The notes beneath the pieces are model-generated. The model worked only from the letters and a program-made list of their open reading frames with translations, made no database searches and was not told the DNA's origin. A program made the translations under genes and the position numbers. This document shows, piece by piece, positions 9,385 to 18,155 of a stretch of DNA of 64,000 nt. This DNA is from Brevibacterium sp. RIT 803 (lineage in GTDB: Bacteria; Actinomycetota; Actinomycetes; Actinomycetales; Brevibacteriaceae): assembly GCF_016892625.1 (NCBI RefSeq), contig NZ_JAFEMW010000001.1, forward strand, positions 868,001 to 932,000. Direction: 5' to 3'. Numbering within the stretch: the stretch's first letter is position 1; each line of letters begins with the position of its first letter.

Positions 9385-9942
9385 TCACTGCACGGTCAGA
9401 TCTCCCTGCGGCTGATCGGCTTCGGTGAGAGCTGTGAGAAATCGAACGACGACCTCGCGCTCGTCACTGCTCATCGCGGCAGCGGCGTCGAAGCGCCGTG
9501 CGTGTTGGCGACCGATCGTCTCCCGCGCCGCTTGAGCCGTCTCCGGGGTCACCTCGATGCATATTGTCCGCTGATCTTTAGGATGCGGCGCGCGTATCAG
9601 GTGACCTGCCGCGACGAGGCGATCGATGAGCTTCGTCGTCGATGCGCTGGAGATCCCAACCTCACTGGCGATGTCCTTCGGAGTGACGACCCACCCCTGC
9701 TTCTGAGCGTGGATGAGCATCCGGATGGCGCGCATGTCACTGTCATTGAGATGCATATAGCGCCTGGACGCCTCAGACAGTGCCCGATCAGCTTCGCGCC
9801 ACCGGCGCAGTGCCTCCATGATGGAGTTGCATTGAGTGATTTCGGCCCGCGACAAGTGAGAACGATCGGAGAATTCGGGATCGTTCAAGAAATAGTTCAG
9901 ATCTGAATCCGGACGAATTCTTCTCTCTGCGGTCGACACCAT
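9385..9942 (-). CDS. MarR-family regulator, CrtR-like, divergent from idi
   Basis: 185 residues from ATG 9942 (GTG 9945 is also in frame). The winged helix spans about residues 65-150: MHLNDSDMRAIRMLIHAQKQ, DIASEVGISSASTTKLIDRL, then the wing with RAPHPKDQRT. The C-terminus (RFDAAAAMSSDEREVVVRFL) matches the second MarR protein at 25287-25826. In Corynebacterium a MarR protein of this position, CrtR, represses carotenoid genes and responds to prenyl diphosphates such as GGPP. The divergent placement beside idi-crtE makes the same role likely here. Its start region overlaps the proposed operator at 9953-9989. Confidence 0.85.
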   Translation of the reverse strand: MVSTAERRIRPDSDLNYFLNDPEFSDRSHLSRAEITQCNSIMEALRRWREADRALSEASRRYMHLNDSDMRAIRMLIHAQKQGWVVTPKDIASEVGISSASTTKLIDRLVAAGHLIRAPHPKDQRTICIEVTPETAQAARETIGRQHARRFDAAAAMSSDEREVVVRFLTALTEADQPQGDLTVQ

Positions 9943-9952
9943 CACAGCTTAC

Positions 9953-9989
9953 CGTTGCTATGCTAGATTGAACTCTCGCCTGGCTAACG
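9953..9989. promoter_or_regulatory. Candidate carotenoid operator between marR and idi
   Basis: CGTTGCTATGCTAG at 9953-9966 and, on the other strand, CGTTAGCC at 9989-9982 lie in the 63-bp divergent gap. The first element nearly matches CGTTAGCTAAGCTAG upstream of crtB (minus strand of 20942-20956), with one extra base. TATGCT at 9960-9965 could be the idi -10 box and TAGCAT on the other strand the marR -10 box, so a bound protein would cover both promoters. The binding protein is inferred to be the adjacent MarR regulator. Confidence 0.55.
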
Positions 9990-10005
9990 AAAGTGGTGTC
10001 CACCA

Positions 10006-10554
10006 ATGGAAATGGTTGTTCTCGTCGACCACGCCGGTGATCCTGTCGGCGTCCAGAGCAAGGCTGATGTGCATGGTCAGTCCACTCCTCGTCACTTGGC
10101 GTTCTCGTGTCACGTCGTCGACGGACAGGGGCGTCTCCTTGTCACACGGCGTGCGCTCGAAAAGCGGACATGGCCGGGAGTCTGGACGAATTCCTTCTGT
10201 GGACATCCCGGTCCCGGCGAAAGCCTTGATGACGCGGTCCGTCGGCGCGCCGAATTCGAACTCGGCCTGAGCGTCGAGAGCATCACGTGCGCCCTTCCCG
10301 GCTTCGGCTACGTGGCGCGAGATGCTTCGGGCATCGAAGAGAACGAACTCTGCCCCGTCTTCATCGCCCGCGCCGTTTCCGCCTTAGCACCGAACCCCGC
10401 CGAGGTGGCCGAGACTCGGTGGACGACCGCCCCGGAGCTGAGATTGGCGATCGCCTCGGCCCCTTGGGCTTTCAGTCCTTGGCTGGTCGCGCACTTCCCT
10501 GATCTCGAGCCGCTCATCGCCGAGCACATCGTCGAAGTGGAGGACGATGACTGA
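10006..10554 (+). CDS. idi: Isopentenyl-diphosphate delta-isomerase, type I
   Basis: 182 residues. It interconverts IPP and DMAPP, supplying the allylic starter for prenyl chains. Seen: the Nudix-like fold with WTNSFCGHPGPGES (active-site Cys in NSFCGHP), RRRAEFELGL, and ENELCPVFIARA (acidic/metal site of the family). First gene of the carotenoid operon; its end overlaps crtE by 8 bases. ATG 10006 is preferred, with ATG 10012 in frame as the alternative. Probably under control of the divergent MarR regulator. Confidence 0.95.
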   Translation: MEMVVLVDHAGDPVGVQSKADVHGQSTPRHLAFSCHVVDGQGRLLVTRRALEKRTWPGVWTNSFCGHPGPGESLDDAVRRRAEFELGLSVESITCALPGFGYVARDASGIEENELCPVFIARAVSALAPNPAEVAETRWTTAPELRLAIASAPWAFSPWLVAHFPDLEPLIAEHIVEVEDDD

Positions 10555-11611
10555 CTCAGCCGCTCCCATTGGTGCCGTCGCATTCTCCTTCGAGGACAGG
10601 CTCGCACAGGTGCTCGCGGAGGGACGGAAGCGCTCCCGCACATTCTCCGCGCAATACGGTCAGTTGTGGGGCTCCCTCACACGCATGGCCACGGGCGGAA
10701 AGCTGATCCGACCACGACTGCTCCTCGACGCGCATTCAGCCTTGGGCGGCATGAACGAACGCGCCGCCGTAGATGCGGCCTGCGCCATGCAGCTGCTGCA
10801 CATCGCCCTCGTCATCCACGACGACGTCATCGACAATGACACCATCCGTCGCGGTGAAGCCACGATCTCTGGAGAGTTCGCGTCTGAGGCAATGTCACGC
10901 GGTGCGCTGAGACGCGATGCCCACGCGTGGGGAGATGCGACATCGATTCTTGGTGGCGACCTCATGCTCACGCTCGCCCATTCGCTCCTCGCCCGTCTCG
11001 ATGTCGATGACACCAGACGCCGGGCCGTCCTCGACATATTCGATGACACGATCATCGAGAGCGCTGCCGGCGAACACTCCGATGTGTGGATGAGCCTGCA
11101 TCTCGAAGCAGCGAGATCTTCCGAAGTTCTGGCCATCGCCGATCAGAAGACCGCCGTGTATTCGTTCCAAGCACCGCTGCTCATCGCAGCCGTGCTGGCC
11201 GGCGCCAACAGGCCCCTCGTCGACGAACTGGCAGCCATCTCAAGGCAGATCGGAGTGATCTACCAGCTGCGCGACGATGTCCTCGGGCTCTTCGGCGACG
11301 AAGGACAGACCGGGAAATCCAATGTCAGTGATCTCCGTGAGGGCAAGGAGACCCTCTTGATCACTTTTGCTCGTTCCGATCCATCCTGGCCCGAGGTTCG
11401 GGCCCTCTTCGGGGATAGGATGCTGAGCAATGCCGATGGTGATCGGCTGCGCACCGTCATCGAGGAGTCAGGAGCACTCGTGTTCGTCGAATCAATGATC
11501 TCTCAGCGCTGCGAGGAGCTGTATCGACTCATCGCCGATGCAGCCCTGCCGCCGGCGTTGAGCCGCCAACTGATCCAGCTGACCTCCGACTGCAGCTCTC
11601 GCAGCGCATGA
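10547..11611 (+). CDS. crtE: Geranylgeranyl diphosphate synthase
   Basis: 354 residues, a trans-isoprenyl diphosphate synthase that elongates allylic diphosphates with IPP to make the C20 carotenoid precursor. Seen: first Asp-rich motif HDDVIDNDTIRRG (about residue 90), GKLIRPRLLLDA near the N-terminus, GGDLMLTLAHSLLA, and the second Asp motif QLRDDVLGLFGD followed by GQTGKSNVSDLREGK. It overlaps idi by 8 bp and the following P450 gene by 4 bp (ATGA), which indicates translational coupling. Chain length (GGPP) is inferred from context. Confidence 0.95.
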   Translation: MTDSAAPIGAVAFSFEDRLAQVLAEGRKRSRTFSAQYGQLWGSLTRMATGGKLIRPRLLLDAHSALGGMNERAAVDAACAMQLLHIALVIHDDVIDNDTIRRGEATISGEFASEAMSRGALRRDAHAWGDATSILGGDLMLTLAHSLLARLDVDDTRRRAVLDIFDDTIIESAAGEHSDVWMSLHLEAARSSEVLAIADQKTAVYSFQAPLLIAAVLAGANRPLVDELAAISRQIGVIYQLRDDVLGLFGDEGQTGKSNVSDLREGKETLLITFARSDPSWPEVRALFGDRMLSNADGDRLRTVIEESGALVFVESMISQRCEELYRLIADAALPPALSRQLIQLTSDCSSRSA

Positions 11612-12903
11612 GCGCGGTGGGCATCCGAAAAGCCGTGGGGGCGCACGGCAAAGCCGAACCGCGGGTCGAGTTCGACGGAACCATGTGGAAGATACGCTCC
11701 TACGAGGCCGCCACCACCATGCTGCGTGCGCGCCATCGGACCACTCAGGCAGGATTCACCGCTGAGAAGATCCCGCGCGGCTACTTTCGAAAGCATCCCA
11801 TACTGATCTCTGATGGTGACGATCACGATGCGCAGCGCAGAGAGGTCGCTCGCTACTTCGCCCCCGCAGTGGTCTCCGCGAAGTACGGAAATTTCATCCA
11901 TGAGCGCGCTCAGGCCCTCGTCGACCGCGCCGTCGCGAACGGCGGACTTCGCCTCGATGAGGCGGCTCTGAACTATTCGGTCGAAGTTACCGCCGAGATC
12001 GTGGGACTCACCGAGTCCTCCATCGATGCGATGGCCAAGCGTCTCGTCGGGTTCTTCAAACAGCCACCTGTCGACCTCGCCGCTCCCGCGATGGGCCGAA
12101 CGCGTCGCCAATGGGCCCAGGCTGCTGTCAACGGCCTTATGCCCATTGGCCGGTTCTACGTCCGCGATGTGCGACCGGCGATTCGCACCCGGCGCAGACG
12201 ACGCCGCGACGATGTCCTCTCGCATCTGCTGTCCGCCGGCTACAGCACAGCGGACATCCTGGTCGAGTGTGTGACCTACGGCACCGCCGGCATGGTGACG
12301 ACCCGCGAATTCATCACTATGGCCTGCTGGCATCTGCTGACAGATGACGATCTTGGCCGTCGCTACGCCGAGGCCTCGCAGCCCATCCGACTGGAGATCC
12401 TCGAGGAGATCATCCGCCTCGATCCGGTCGTCGGCCACCTCTATCGCCGGGCTCAAGCCGATATCGAAGTCTCAGACAACGGGTGCCCCCACACTATCTC
12501 CGCAGATGACCTGATCGATGTGTGTGTGAGAGAAACCAACACCGACCCGCAGGCGATGGGAGCAGCCCCGGACACGATCGTTCCCGGGCGCGAGCTGGAA
12601 CGAGGGAAGGCCGCGACAGGGCTGAGCTTCAGCGACGGAGCCCACGCGTGCCCCGGCCAGCCACTGGCTCTCTACGAAACCGACGCTCTTGTGCACAAGC
12701 TCCTGGCCACTCGCCCACGCCTCCTCCGGGAGCCCGCAATCAGCTGGGACAACGTGATCGAGGGGTACCGTCTGCGTGGCCTGGACCTGAGCCTGATGGA
12801 ACGGTCGCGCCCAGCAGCCGCCGGCCGGTCCACTCCGCAGCGCGGACGCGACAAGCCGCAGACCCCAGCTGTTGATCACTCCGGCCTGAGAATGACGCTA
12901 TGA
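11608..12903 (+). CDS. Cytochrome P450 in the carotenoid operon
   Basis: 431 residues, a soluble class I bacterial P450. Seen: heme-thiolate loop FSDGAHACPGQPLAL (axial Cys at about residue 349), the ExxR helix as EEIIRLDP (about 264), and an I-helix with GTAGMVTTREF (about 225). The usual acid before the I-helix threonine is replaced by Val (AGMVTT). It sits between crtE and crtYc with 4-bp overlaps on both sides. Brevibacterium pigments include 3,3'-dihydroxyisorenieratene, so ring hydroxylation of isorenieratene is the most likely role; this is inference. The redox partner is not encoded in the window. The C-terminal 35 residues are Arg/Pro-rich and poorly structured. Confidence 0.9.
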   Translation: MSAVGIRKAVGAHGKAEPRVEFDGTMWKIRSYEAATTMLRARHRTTQAGFTAEKIPRGYFRKHPILISDGDDHDAQRREVARYFAPAVVSAKYGNFIHERAQALVDRAVANGGLRLDEAALNYSVEVTAEIVGLTESSIDAMAKRLVGFFKQPPVDLAAPAMGRTRRQWAQAAVNGLMPIGRFYVRDVRPAIRTRRRRRRDDVLSHLLSAGYSTADILVECVTYGTAGMVTTREFITMACWHLLTDDDLGRRYAEASQPIRLEILEEIIRLDPVVGHLYRRAQADIEVSDNGCPHTISADDLIDVCVRETNTDPQAMGAAPDTIVPGRELERGKAATGLSFSDGAHACPGQPLALYETDALVHKLLATRPRLLREPAISWDNVIEGYRLRGLDLSLMERSRPAAAGRSTPQRGRDKPQTPAVDHSGLRMTL

Positions 12904-13277
12904 GCGCTTTCGAATACCTGCTGCTCATGGGTGCCTGTCTGCTGATCACGCTCCCCCTCGAACTGCTGTTCTCCGCCCGGGTCTATCGTCGCCCGAAGCT
13001 CCTCATCAGATCTCTCATCCCGATCATCCTCGTCTTCTCCCTCTGGGACATCTTCGCAATTTCTCGGAACCATTGGACGTACAATCAGCAGTTCGTCACC
13101 GGCATCCACCTCGGCAACCTGCCGCTGGAGGAACTCGTCTTCTTCATCGTCATTCCCGTCTGCGCCCTGCTGAGCTACGAAGCGGTCGGCACCGTAATCA
13201 ACTTCGTGGCCGGAAAGTGCGGGACCAGGCTTGCCGGAAAGTCCGGGAGCAGGAAGGGCGGAGGCGATGATGCCTGA
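12900..13277 (+). CDS. crtYc: Lycopene cyclase subunit, first half (CrtYc type)
   Basis: 125 residues with three likely membrane helices. Seen: SLWDIFAISRNHWTY and GNLPLEELVFFIVIPVCALL, hallmarks of the heterodimeric lycopene cyclase domain. With CrtYd it cyclises the psi-ends of lycopene to beta-rings. This two-gene cyclase is known from Gram-positive bacteria including Brevibacterium. Start ATG 12900 overlaps the P450 stop (ATGA). The Gly/Lys/Arg-rich C-terminal tail is probably cytoplasmic. Confidence 0.93.
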   Translation: MSAFEYLLLMGACLLITLPLELLFSARVYRRPKLLIRSLIPIILVFSLWDIFAISRNHWTYNQQFVTGIHLGNLPLEELVFFIVIPVCALLSYEAVGTVINFVAGKCGTRLAGKSGSRKGGGDDA

Positions 13278-13590
13278 ATACACGGTCATGACGGCGATCG
13301 GCATCGTTGTCGTCATCGGTCTCGAGATCTTCGTCTTCCGCAGCGGAATCTTCCGACGGACGCAGTACTGGGCCGCGCTGGCCATCTGTCTGGCATTCCA
13401 GTGCCTGGTCGATGGGTGGCTGACCAAGCTGAGAGACCCCATCGTCATCTATAATCCGTCTCAGTTCTTGAACGTGCGTTTTCCCTGGGACATCCCGATC
13501 GAAGACTTCGGATTCGGATTCGCCATGATCACCGCGGTGCTCATGCTCTGGCAGTGGCAGCTCAACCGATCACGCAAGGACGCCGCATGA
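13270..13590 (+). CDS. crtYd: Lycopene cyclase subunit, second half (CrtYd type)
   Basis: 106 residues, membrane protein with about three helices. Seen: LAFQCLVDGWLT, then FPWDIPIEDFGFGFAMI, the conserved second-half cyclase motif. GGAGG at 13260-13264 favours ATG 13270 over ATG 13267, and further upstream in-frame starts lie inside crtYc. It overlaps crtYc by 8 bp and crtU by 4 bp. It acts with CrtYc to make beta-carotene, the substrate for CrtU. Confidence 0.92.
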   Translation: MPEYTVMTAIGIVVVIGLEIFVFRSGIFRRTQYWAALAICLAFQCLVDGWLTKLRDPIVIYNPSQFLNVRFPWDIPIEDFGFGFAMITAVLMLWQWQLNRSRKDAA

Positions 13591-15128
13591 GACCACGAGA
13601 CCGATTTGCCGAGCACATCTCGGCACCAAAGGGACGTTCGCGGCCACTCAGGCCCAAACGGGTCACCGTCATCGGAGCCGGCATCGCCGGGCTCGCCGCG
13701 GCGGCGATCCTGGCCGAACACGGCGCCGACGTGACCGTGATCGAGAAGAACGACCACCTCGGCGGTCGTGTGGGTGCCTGGCCGATCGACAGCGAACGGA
13801 CGATGAGCCGAGGATTCCACGCCTTCTTTCGGCAGTACTACAATCTTCGCGATCTGCTGCGCCGGGCGGACCCCGAGCTTGGCTGCCTGCAACCCGTCGA
13901 CGACTATCCTCTCGTCCATCGCCGAGGCTCTATGGACACGTTCGCCTCGATCCCCCGCACCCCTCCGTTCAACCTCCTCGGGTTCGTCTGGCAGAGCTCC
14001 ACCTTCCCGATCAGACAACTGCGCGACGTCGACATCGCGGCCGCGGTCGAGCTCATCGACGTCGAGTTCCCCGCGACATACCAACACTACGACGGTGAGT
14101 CCGCCGCCGAATTCCTCGACCGACTGCGGTTCCCCGATGACGCTCGCCATCTGGCTCTCGAAGTCTTCGCCCGCTCCTTCTTTGCTGATCCCACAGAGTT
14201 CTCCGCAGGTGAGCTCGTCGCAATGTTCCACACGTATTTCGCTGGTTCGGCAGAAGGCCTGCTCTTCGACGTCCCCGTCGATGACTACGACACTGCGCTG
14301 TGGGCGCCACTGGGCGAATACCTCAGGTCACTGGGAGTGACGATCCAGACCGGAACGACTGTGACCTCGATCGTAGCCACCGTTCCGGGCTGGACCATCT
14401 CGACGACAGACAGCGAGGTGCGAAGTGATGCGCTGGTCATCGCCGCCGACCCCTCCGCAGCCCGCGATCTCCTCGACTCAAGCCGCGACTCACTCGTGCA
14501 CGCCGCGCCGGGGTCTGAGGAATGGCTGGACAGCTTCGCCTCACAGACCAACGCCCCCGCCTTCGCGGTACTCCGGCTCTGGTGTGAGGGAACCGTGGCA
14601 GATCATCGCCCGGCCTTCTTGGGCACCAGCGGCTATGACGTTCTCGACAATGTTTCGGTCCTCGAACGTTTCGAGGCCGGCGCCAGCGCCTGGGCACAGA
14701 CCCACGGCGGTTCGGTTCTCGAACTCCATGCCTATGCTCTCGACATAAAAGCACGGCTTTCGGACCGCGATAGGGAGACCATCGTGGCTCGACTGCTGAC
14801 CGACCTCCATCAGGTCTACCCCGAGACCGCTTCCCTGCTCATCGTGGACCAAGAGCTGCTCATCGAAGCCGACTGCGGGCTCACCGACACGCGCCCCTGG
14901 GATGAGAGGCCAGAACCCTCCACACCGATTCCGGGGCTGGTTCTGGCAGGAGACTACGTGCGCTGCAACACCCCGGTGGCATTGATGGAACGTGCCGCCA
15001 CGACCGGCTATCTGGCAGCCAACCAGCTGCTCTCCTCCTGGAGGGTCGAGGGAACAGACCTGTGGTCACCGCCGACTCGAGGCCTACTTAGGCGGGGAGT
15101 GCTCGGGCGCATCAGGGGCCGTCCATGA
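13587..15128 (+). CDS. crtU: Beta-carotene desaturase/methyltransferase (isorenieratene synthase)
   Basis: 513 residues from ATG 13587, which overlaps the crtYd stop. It converts beta-rings to aromatic phi-rings (desaturation with methyl migration), giving isorenieratene. Seen: FAD-binding VTVIGAGIAGLAAAAILAEH, EKNDHLGGRVGAWP (about residues 56-70), RGFHAFFRQYYNLRDLL, and the C-terminal dinucleotide-fold closure IPGLVLAGDYVRC and VALMERAATTGYLAAN. It is a relative of CrtI, but the FHAFFRQYYNLR segment fits the CrtU branch. Last core carotenoid gene on this strand; tspO follows 46 bp later. Confidence 0.93.
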   Translation: MRPRDRFAEHISAPKGRSRPLRPKRVTVIGAGIAGLAAAAILAEHGADVTVIEKNDHLGGRVGAWPIDSERTMSRGFHAFFRQYYNLRDLLRRADPELGCLQPVDDYPLVHRRGSMDTFASIPRTPPFNLLGFVWQSSTFPIRQLRDVDIAAAVELIDVEFPATYQHYDGESAAEFLDRLRFPDDARHLALEVFARSFFADPTEFSAGELVAMFHTYFAGSAEGLLFDVPVDDYDTALWAPLGEYLRSLGVTIQTGTTVTSIVATVPGWTISTTDSEVRSDALVIAADPSAARDLLDSSRDSLVHAAPGSEEWLDSFASQTNAPAFAVLRLWCEGTVADHRPAFLGTSGYDVLDNVSVLERFEAGASAWAQTHGGSVLELHAYALDIKARLSDRDRETIVARLLTDLHQVYPETASLLIVDQELLIEADCGLTDTRPWDERPEPSTPIPGLVLAGDYVRCNTPVALMERAATTGYLAANQLLSSWRVEGTDLWSPPTRGLLRRGVLGRIRGRP

Positions 15129-15174
15129 TCATGTGTCGTCCGGGACCATTACTGCGAATCGTCGAGAGGATCTC

Positions 15175-15693
15175 ATGAAAGCTCCATCGAAACCCTATCT
15201 CCTGCCGACTGCCATGTGCGCAGCAGCAGCGGGAATCGGGGCGCTGGGGACGAAAGTCGGCTCCGACTGGTACAAGAACCTGAACAAACCGGCGTGGCAA
15301 CCCCCCGGTTGGGTGTTCGGACCTGCATGGTCGACTCTGTACACTCTGACGGCAGTCGCCTCCGGACGGGTGTTGATGCGACTGCCGGACAGCCGGGCAC
15401 GTCGAATCTACCTGAGTGAACTGGGCGCGAACATGGCAGTCAATGTGGCATGGAGCTGGCTGTTCTTCTCCGCCCGCCGTCCGGACGCGTCCCTGATCGA
15501 CTCCGCCATCCTCGAAGCCTCAACACTGAGACTCCTGAAGAGAGCCGCCGCAGTTGACACCGCCTCAGCGCTTATGCTCGCACCCTATGCGGCATGGGTG
15601 GGATTTGCGACTGCGCTCAACGGGGAGATACTCCGCCTCAATCCCGACGAAGTTAGCCTTTCACCAAGGCGCATCGGAGCGTGCAGACTCTGA
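15175..15693 (+). CDS. tspO: TspO/MBR family tryptophan-rich sensory protein
   Basis: 172 residues with five predicted membrane helices, the usual size for the family. Seen: WYKNLNKPAWQPPGWVFGPA followed by WSTLYTLTAVASG, NVAWSWLFF, and a final AAWVGFATALN. GAGAGGA stands 6 bases before ATG 15175; the longer in-frame ORF back to 14992 overlaps crtU and is not used. Family members bind tetrapyrroles and in Rhodobacter modulate carotenoid and bacteriochlorophyll genes with oxygen and light. Position between crtU and a photolyase suggests a light or porphyrin link, which is inference. It shares one base pair of its TGA with the next gene's ATG. Confidence 0.9.
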   Translation: MKAPSKPYLLPTAMCAAAAGIGALGTKVGSDWYKNLNKPAWQPPGWVFGPAWSTLYTLTAVASGRVLMRLPDSRARRIYLSELGANMAVNVAWSWLFFSARRPDASLIDSAILEASTLRLLKRAAAVDTASALMLAPYAAWVGFATALNGEILRLNPDEVSLSPRRIGACRL

Positions 15694-17159
15694 TGGCCAC
15701 TGCAGCTGACCACCTCACGCTGGTGTGGTTCCGTGACGACTTGCGCGTGGACGACCATGAGGCCCTCACCGCCGCGCGTGCCGATGGCCGCGTCATCGCC
15801 ATCTGGATCCGCGAGGCCCGCGATGACGAGGGCCTCGGCCCCCGCCCCTTCGGCGGGGCATGCCGGTGGTGGACGCACGAATCGCTGAGAGTCCTCCAGG
15901 ACGAGCTCGACGGCCTCGGCATCGATCTGATTTGCGCCGCCGGCCGCGCGGAGGAGATCATTCCGCAACTGGCCAGCAGCCTCGGCGTCGCTGCCGTGCG
16001 CTGGACCCGTCGCTACGCACCTGCCTCCCGTGCTCTCGACAGTCGTATCAAGACGTTACTGAGCGATCAGGGGTTCGCAGTGCATTCCCACACCGGTTCT
16101 CTCCTCGTCGAACCATGGACGGCGGCGCCGCAGAACGGTGATCACTACAAGGTCTTCACCCCGTTCTGGAAGGCCGTCGCGGGACGCGAGATCGGCGATG
16201 TGCTGCCGAGACCGGAAGGACAACCAGCACTGAGCCGGACCCTGCTCAGCAGAACACGTGAGTGCCCTGCCGTGACGGACCTCGACGGAGTGGGACTCCT
16301 CGACGGCACAGAGACGGGATTCGGAGACCTCGCCGCGACCACAGGGCCTCGCTGGTGGCAGAATACCGTCGCCCACCACTGGTCGCCAGGGCTGCGAGCT
16401 GCCGCGGACCAGCTCGATGATCTGTCTGCGAGCATTGACGGCTATAGCACCAGCAGGGACGTTCCCTCTGATGCGAGGAGTACCTCGCGGCTCTCGCCCA
16501 GGCTGCGCCACGGCGAACTGTCCCCACGACAGCTGCTCCATGCGGCACGGCGAGCTGATTCGATCACGCAGGAGGACCGGGCAGCGTGGATCCGTCAGCT
16601 CTACTGGCGCGAGTTCTCCTGGCACCTGACCTACCACTACCCAGAGATCGACTCCGCGCCGATCAGACCCGAGTTCCAAGTCTTTCCCTACGAGGAGGAT
16701 GAGGAAGCCCTCGCCCACTGGAGATCGGGAAGCACCGGGTATCCACTCATCGATGCGGGAATGGCGCAGCTGTGGAAGACCGGATGGATGCACAACCGGG
16801 TGCGCATGGTCACGGCAAGCTTCCTCACCAAGAACCTGCTCCAGCATTGGTGGCACGGTGAACAGTGGTTCTGGGACACCCTCGTCGACGCCGATGAGGC
16901 CAACAACCCGGTCTCGTGGCAGTGGGTCGCCGGGAGCGGTGCCGATGCCGCACCCTATTTCCGCGTCTTCAACCCGGAGAGGCAACGCGAACGCTTCGAC
17001 CCCGACGACGAGTTCGTCGACGACTGGCTGCCCTACACGCCGGAAGCGGCTCCCCCTCCCCTCGTCGAACTCAGGGACTCAAGGCAGGCCGCGCTGGGCG
17101 CCTACGATCAGATGAAGAGCATGTCCACCAGCGTTGGCACTGCCGATGACACCGAGTGA
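15693..17159 (+). CDS. phr: Deoxyribodipyrimidine photolyase
   Basis: 488 residues from ATG 15693 (TGATG overlap with tspO). A GTG at 15681 would add four residues. Seen: N-terminal antenna domain VWFRDDLRVDDHEAL, and the FAD-binding C-terminal half with WIRQLYWREFSWHLTYHYPE, STGYPLIDAGMAQLWKTGWM, HNRVRMVTASFLTKN and a DADEANNPVSWQWVAGSGAD, all typical of class I CPD photolyases. It repairs UV-induced pyrimidine dimers using blue light. Photolyase/cryptochrome genes commonly accompany light-protective carotenoid clusters in actinobacteria. Confidence 0.94.
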   Translation: MATAADHLTLVWFRDDLRVDDHEALTAARADGRVIAIWIREARDDEGLGPRPFGGACRWWTHESLRVLQDELDGLGIDLICAAGRAEEIIPQLASSLGVAAVRWTRRYAPASRALDSRIKTLLSDQGFAVHSHTGSLLVEPWTAAPQNGDHYKVFTPFWKAVAGREIGDVLPRPEGQPALSRTLLSRTRECPAVTDLDGVGLLDGTETGFGDLAATTGPRWWQNTVAHHWSPGLRAAADQLDDLSASIDGYSTSRDVPSDARSTSRLSPRLRHGELSPRQLLHAARRADSITQEDRAAWIRQLYWREFSWHLTYHYPEIDSAPIRPEFQVFPYEEDEEALAHWRSGSTGYPLIDAGMAQLWKTGWMHNRVRMVTASFLTKNLLQHWWHGEQWFWDTLVDADEANNPVSWQWVAGSGADAAPYFRVFNPERQRERFDPDDEFVDDWLPYTPEAAPPPLVELRDSRQAALGAYDQMKSMSTSVGTADDTE

Positions 17160-17182
17160 TCGTGATGCTGAGGAGAATTGAT

Positions 17183-17251
17183 ATGACTGTGCAGACGACA
17201 CGAAGGCCATGGTCCACACGCGTTGACGAGGCGATGGGAGTAAGAGCATGA
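17183..17251 (+). CDS. Possible 22-residue leader ORF coupled to the next gene
   Basis: ATG 17183 follows GAGGAG at a fitting distance, and its TGA (17249-17251) overlaps the ATG of the SDR gene at 17248. The peptide is basic and has no recognisable motif. The good ribosome site plus ATGA overlap suggests translational coupling, but a chance ORF of this length is quite possible. Confidence 0.3.
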   Translation: MTVQTTRRPWSTRVDEAMGVRA

Positions 17252-18060
17252 AGGTGCTTCTGGCCGGATGTGGCGACCTCGGAACCCGGTTGGGTCTGAG
17301 ACTGGTTCACAGCGGCCACGAGGTCATCGGGCTACGACGACGACCGGAGCGCCTGCCACCCTCGTTCGAACCCCTCGCTGCTGATCTCAGCCATCCCGGC
17401 GGCCTCACGATCAGCGACGTCGATGCAGTGGTGATCACTCTCACCCCCGATGACTACACCGACGAGGGCTATGACCAGACGTATCGGCGCGGGGTTGAGG
17501 GGTTGATCGGTGCGTTTGACTCCACGCCCGAGCGAGTGATCCTCGTGTCCTCGACTCGAGTCCTCGGCCATGCAGCGCCGGGCGAGGTCGCGAACGAGAA
17601 CACTGTGCCCCGGCCTGATTCGGGTCCTGCCCGCACACTCTGGGAAACCGAAGAACTCATCAGGGAGACGTTCTCTTCCGCTTCGATCGTGCGTGCAGCC
17701 GGAATCTACGGCCGTGAGCATTCACGGTTCGTCGACGGGGTCCGATCGGGCCGAGCTGTCAATCACCGACGGTGGACGAACCGCATCCATCATGTTGATC
17801 TCATTCGAGCTTTGGAAGCTCTCCTGTTCAGTTCTGACCCGCCTCAGCTGCTGCACGCCGTGGACGCTCTCCCTGTCCAGCTGGGCGAGGTCGTCGAATT
17901 CCTGGCCGCCGCCCTGAATGTCTCGACTCCACCAGATCTGCCTGCAGAACTCGAGGCAGGCAGACGAATCGACAACGCCCGGTTACACGATTTCATCGGG
18001 AATTTGGAGTTTCCGACGTTTCGGGTTGGATACTCGCACCAGCTGGGGTTCACGATGTGA
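17248..18060 (+). CDS. NAD(P)-binding epimerase-like SDR (YeeZ type)
   Basis: 270 residues. Seen: N-terminal LLAGCGDLGTRLGLRLVHSG, a Rossmann GxxGxxG variant, VILVSSTRVLGHAAPGEV, and SIVRAAGIYGREHSRFVDG. The catalytic YxxxK of classical SDRs is not clear; the protein fits the atypical extended SDR group that includes E. coli YeeZ. Substrate unknown. It lies downstream of phr with a separate ribosome site (GGGAGTAAGAGC), so it may belong to the same transcript. Confidence 0.78.
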   Translation: MKVLLAGCGDLGTRLGLRLVHSGHEVIGLRRRPERLPPSFEPLAADLSHPGGLTISDVDAVVITLTPDDYTDEGYDQTYRRGVEGLIGAFDSTPERVILVSSTRVLGHAAPGEVANENTVPRPDSGPARTLWETEELIRETFSSASIVRAAGIYGREHSRFVDGVRSGRAVNHRRWTNRIHHVDLIRALEALLFSSDPPQLLHAVDALPVQLGEVVEFLAAALNVSTPPDLPAELEAGRRIDNARLHDFIGNLEFPTFRVGYSHQLGFTM

Positions 18061-18155
18061 GCTGCCGCGACGAATCGGGCGCCAGTTCTGCACTTTCGTG
18101 ACAGGGTTCCGACGTTGCGCCCGTACGTCCCGAAGCTACGGGCATACACTGAGGC

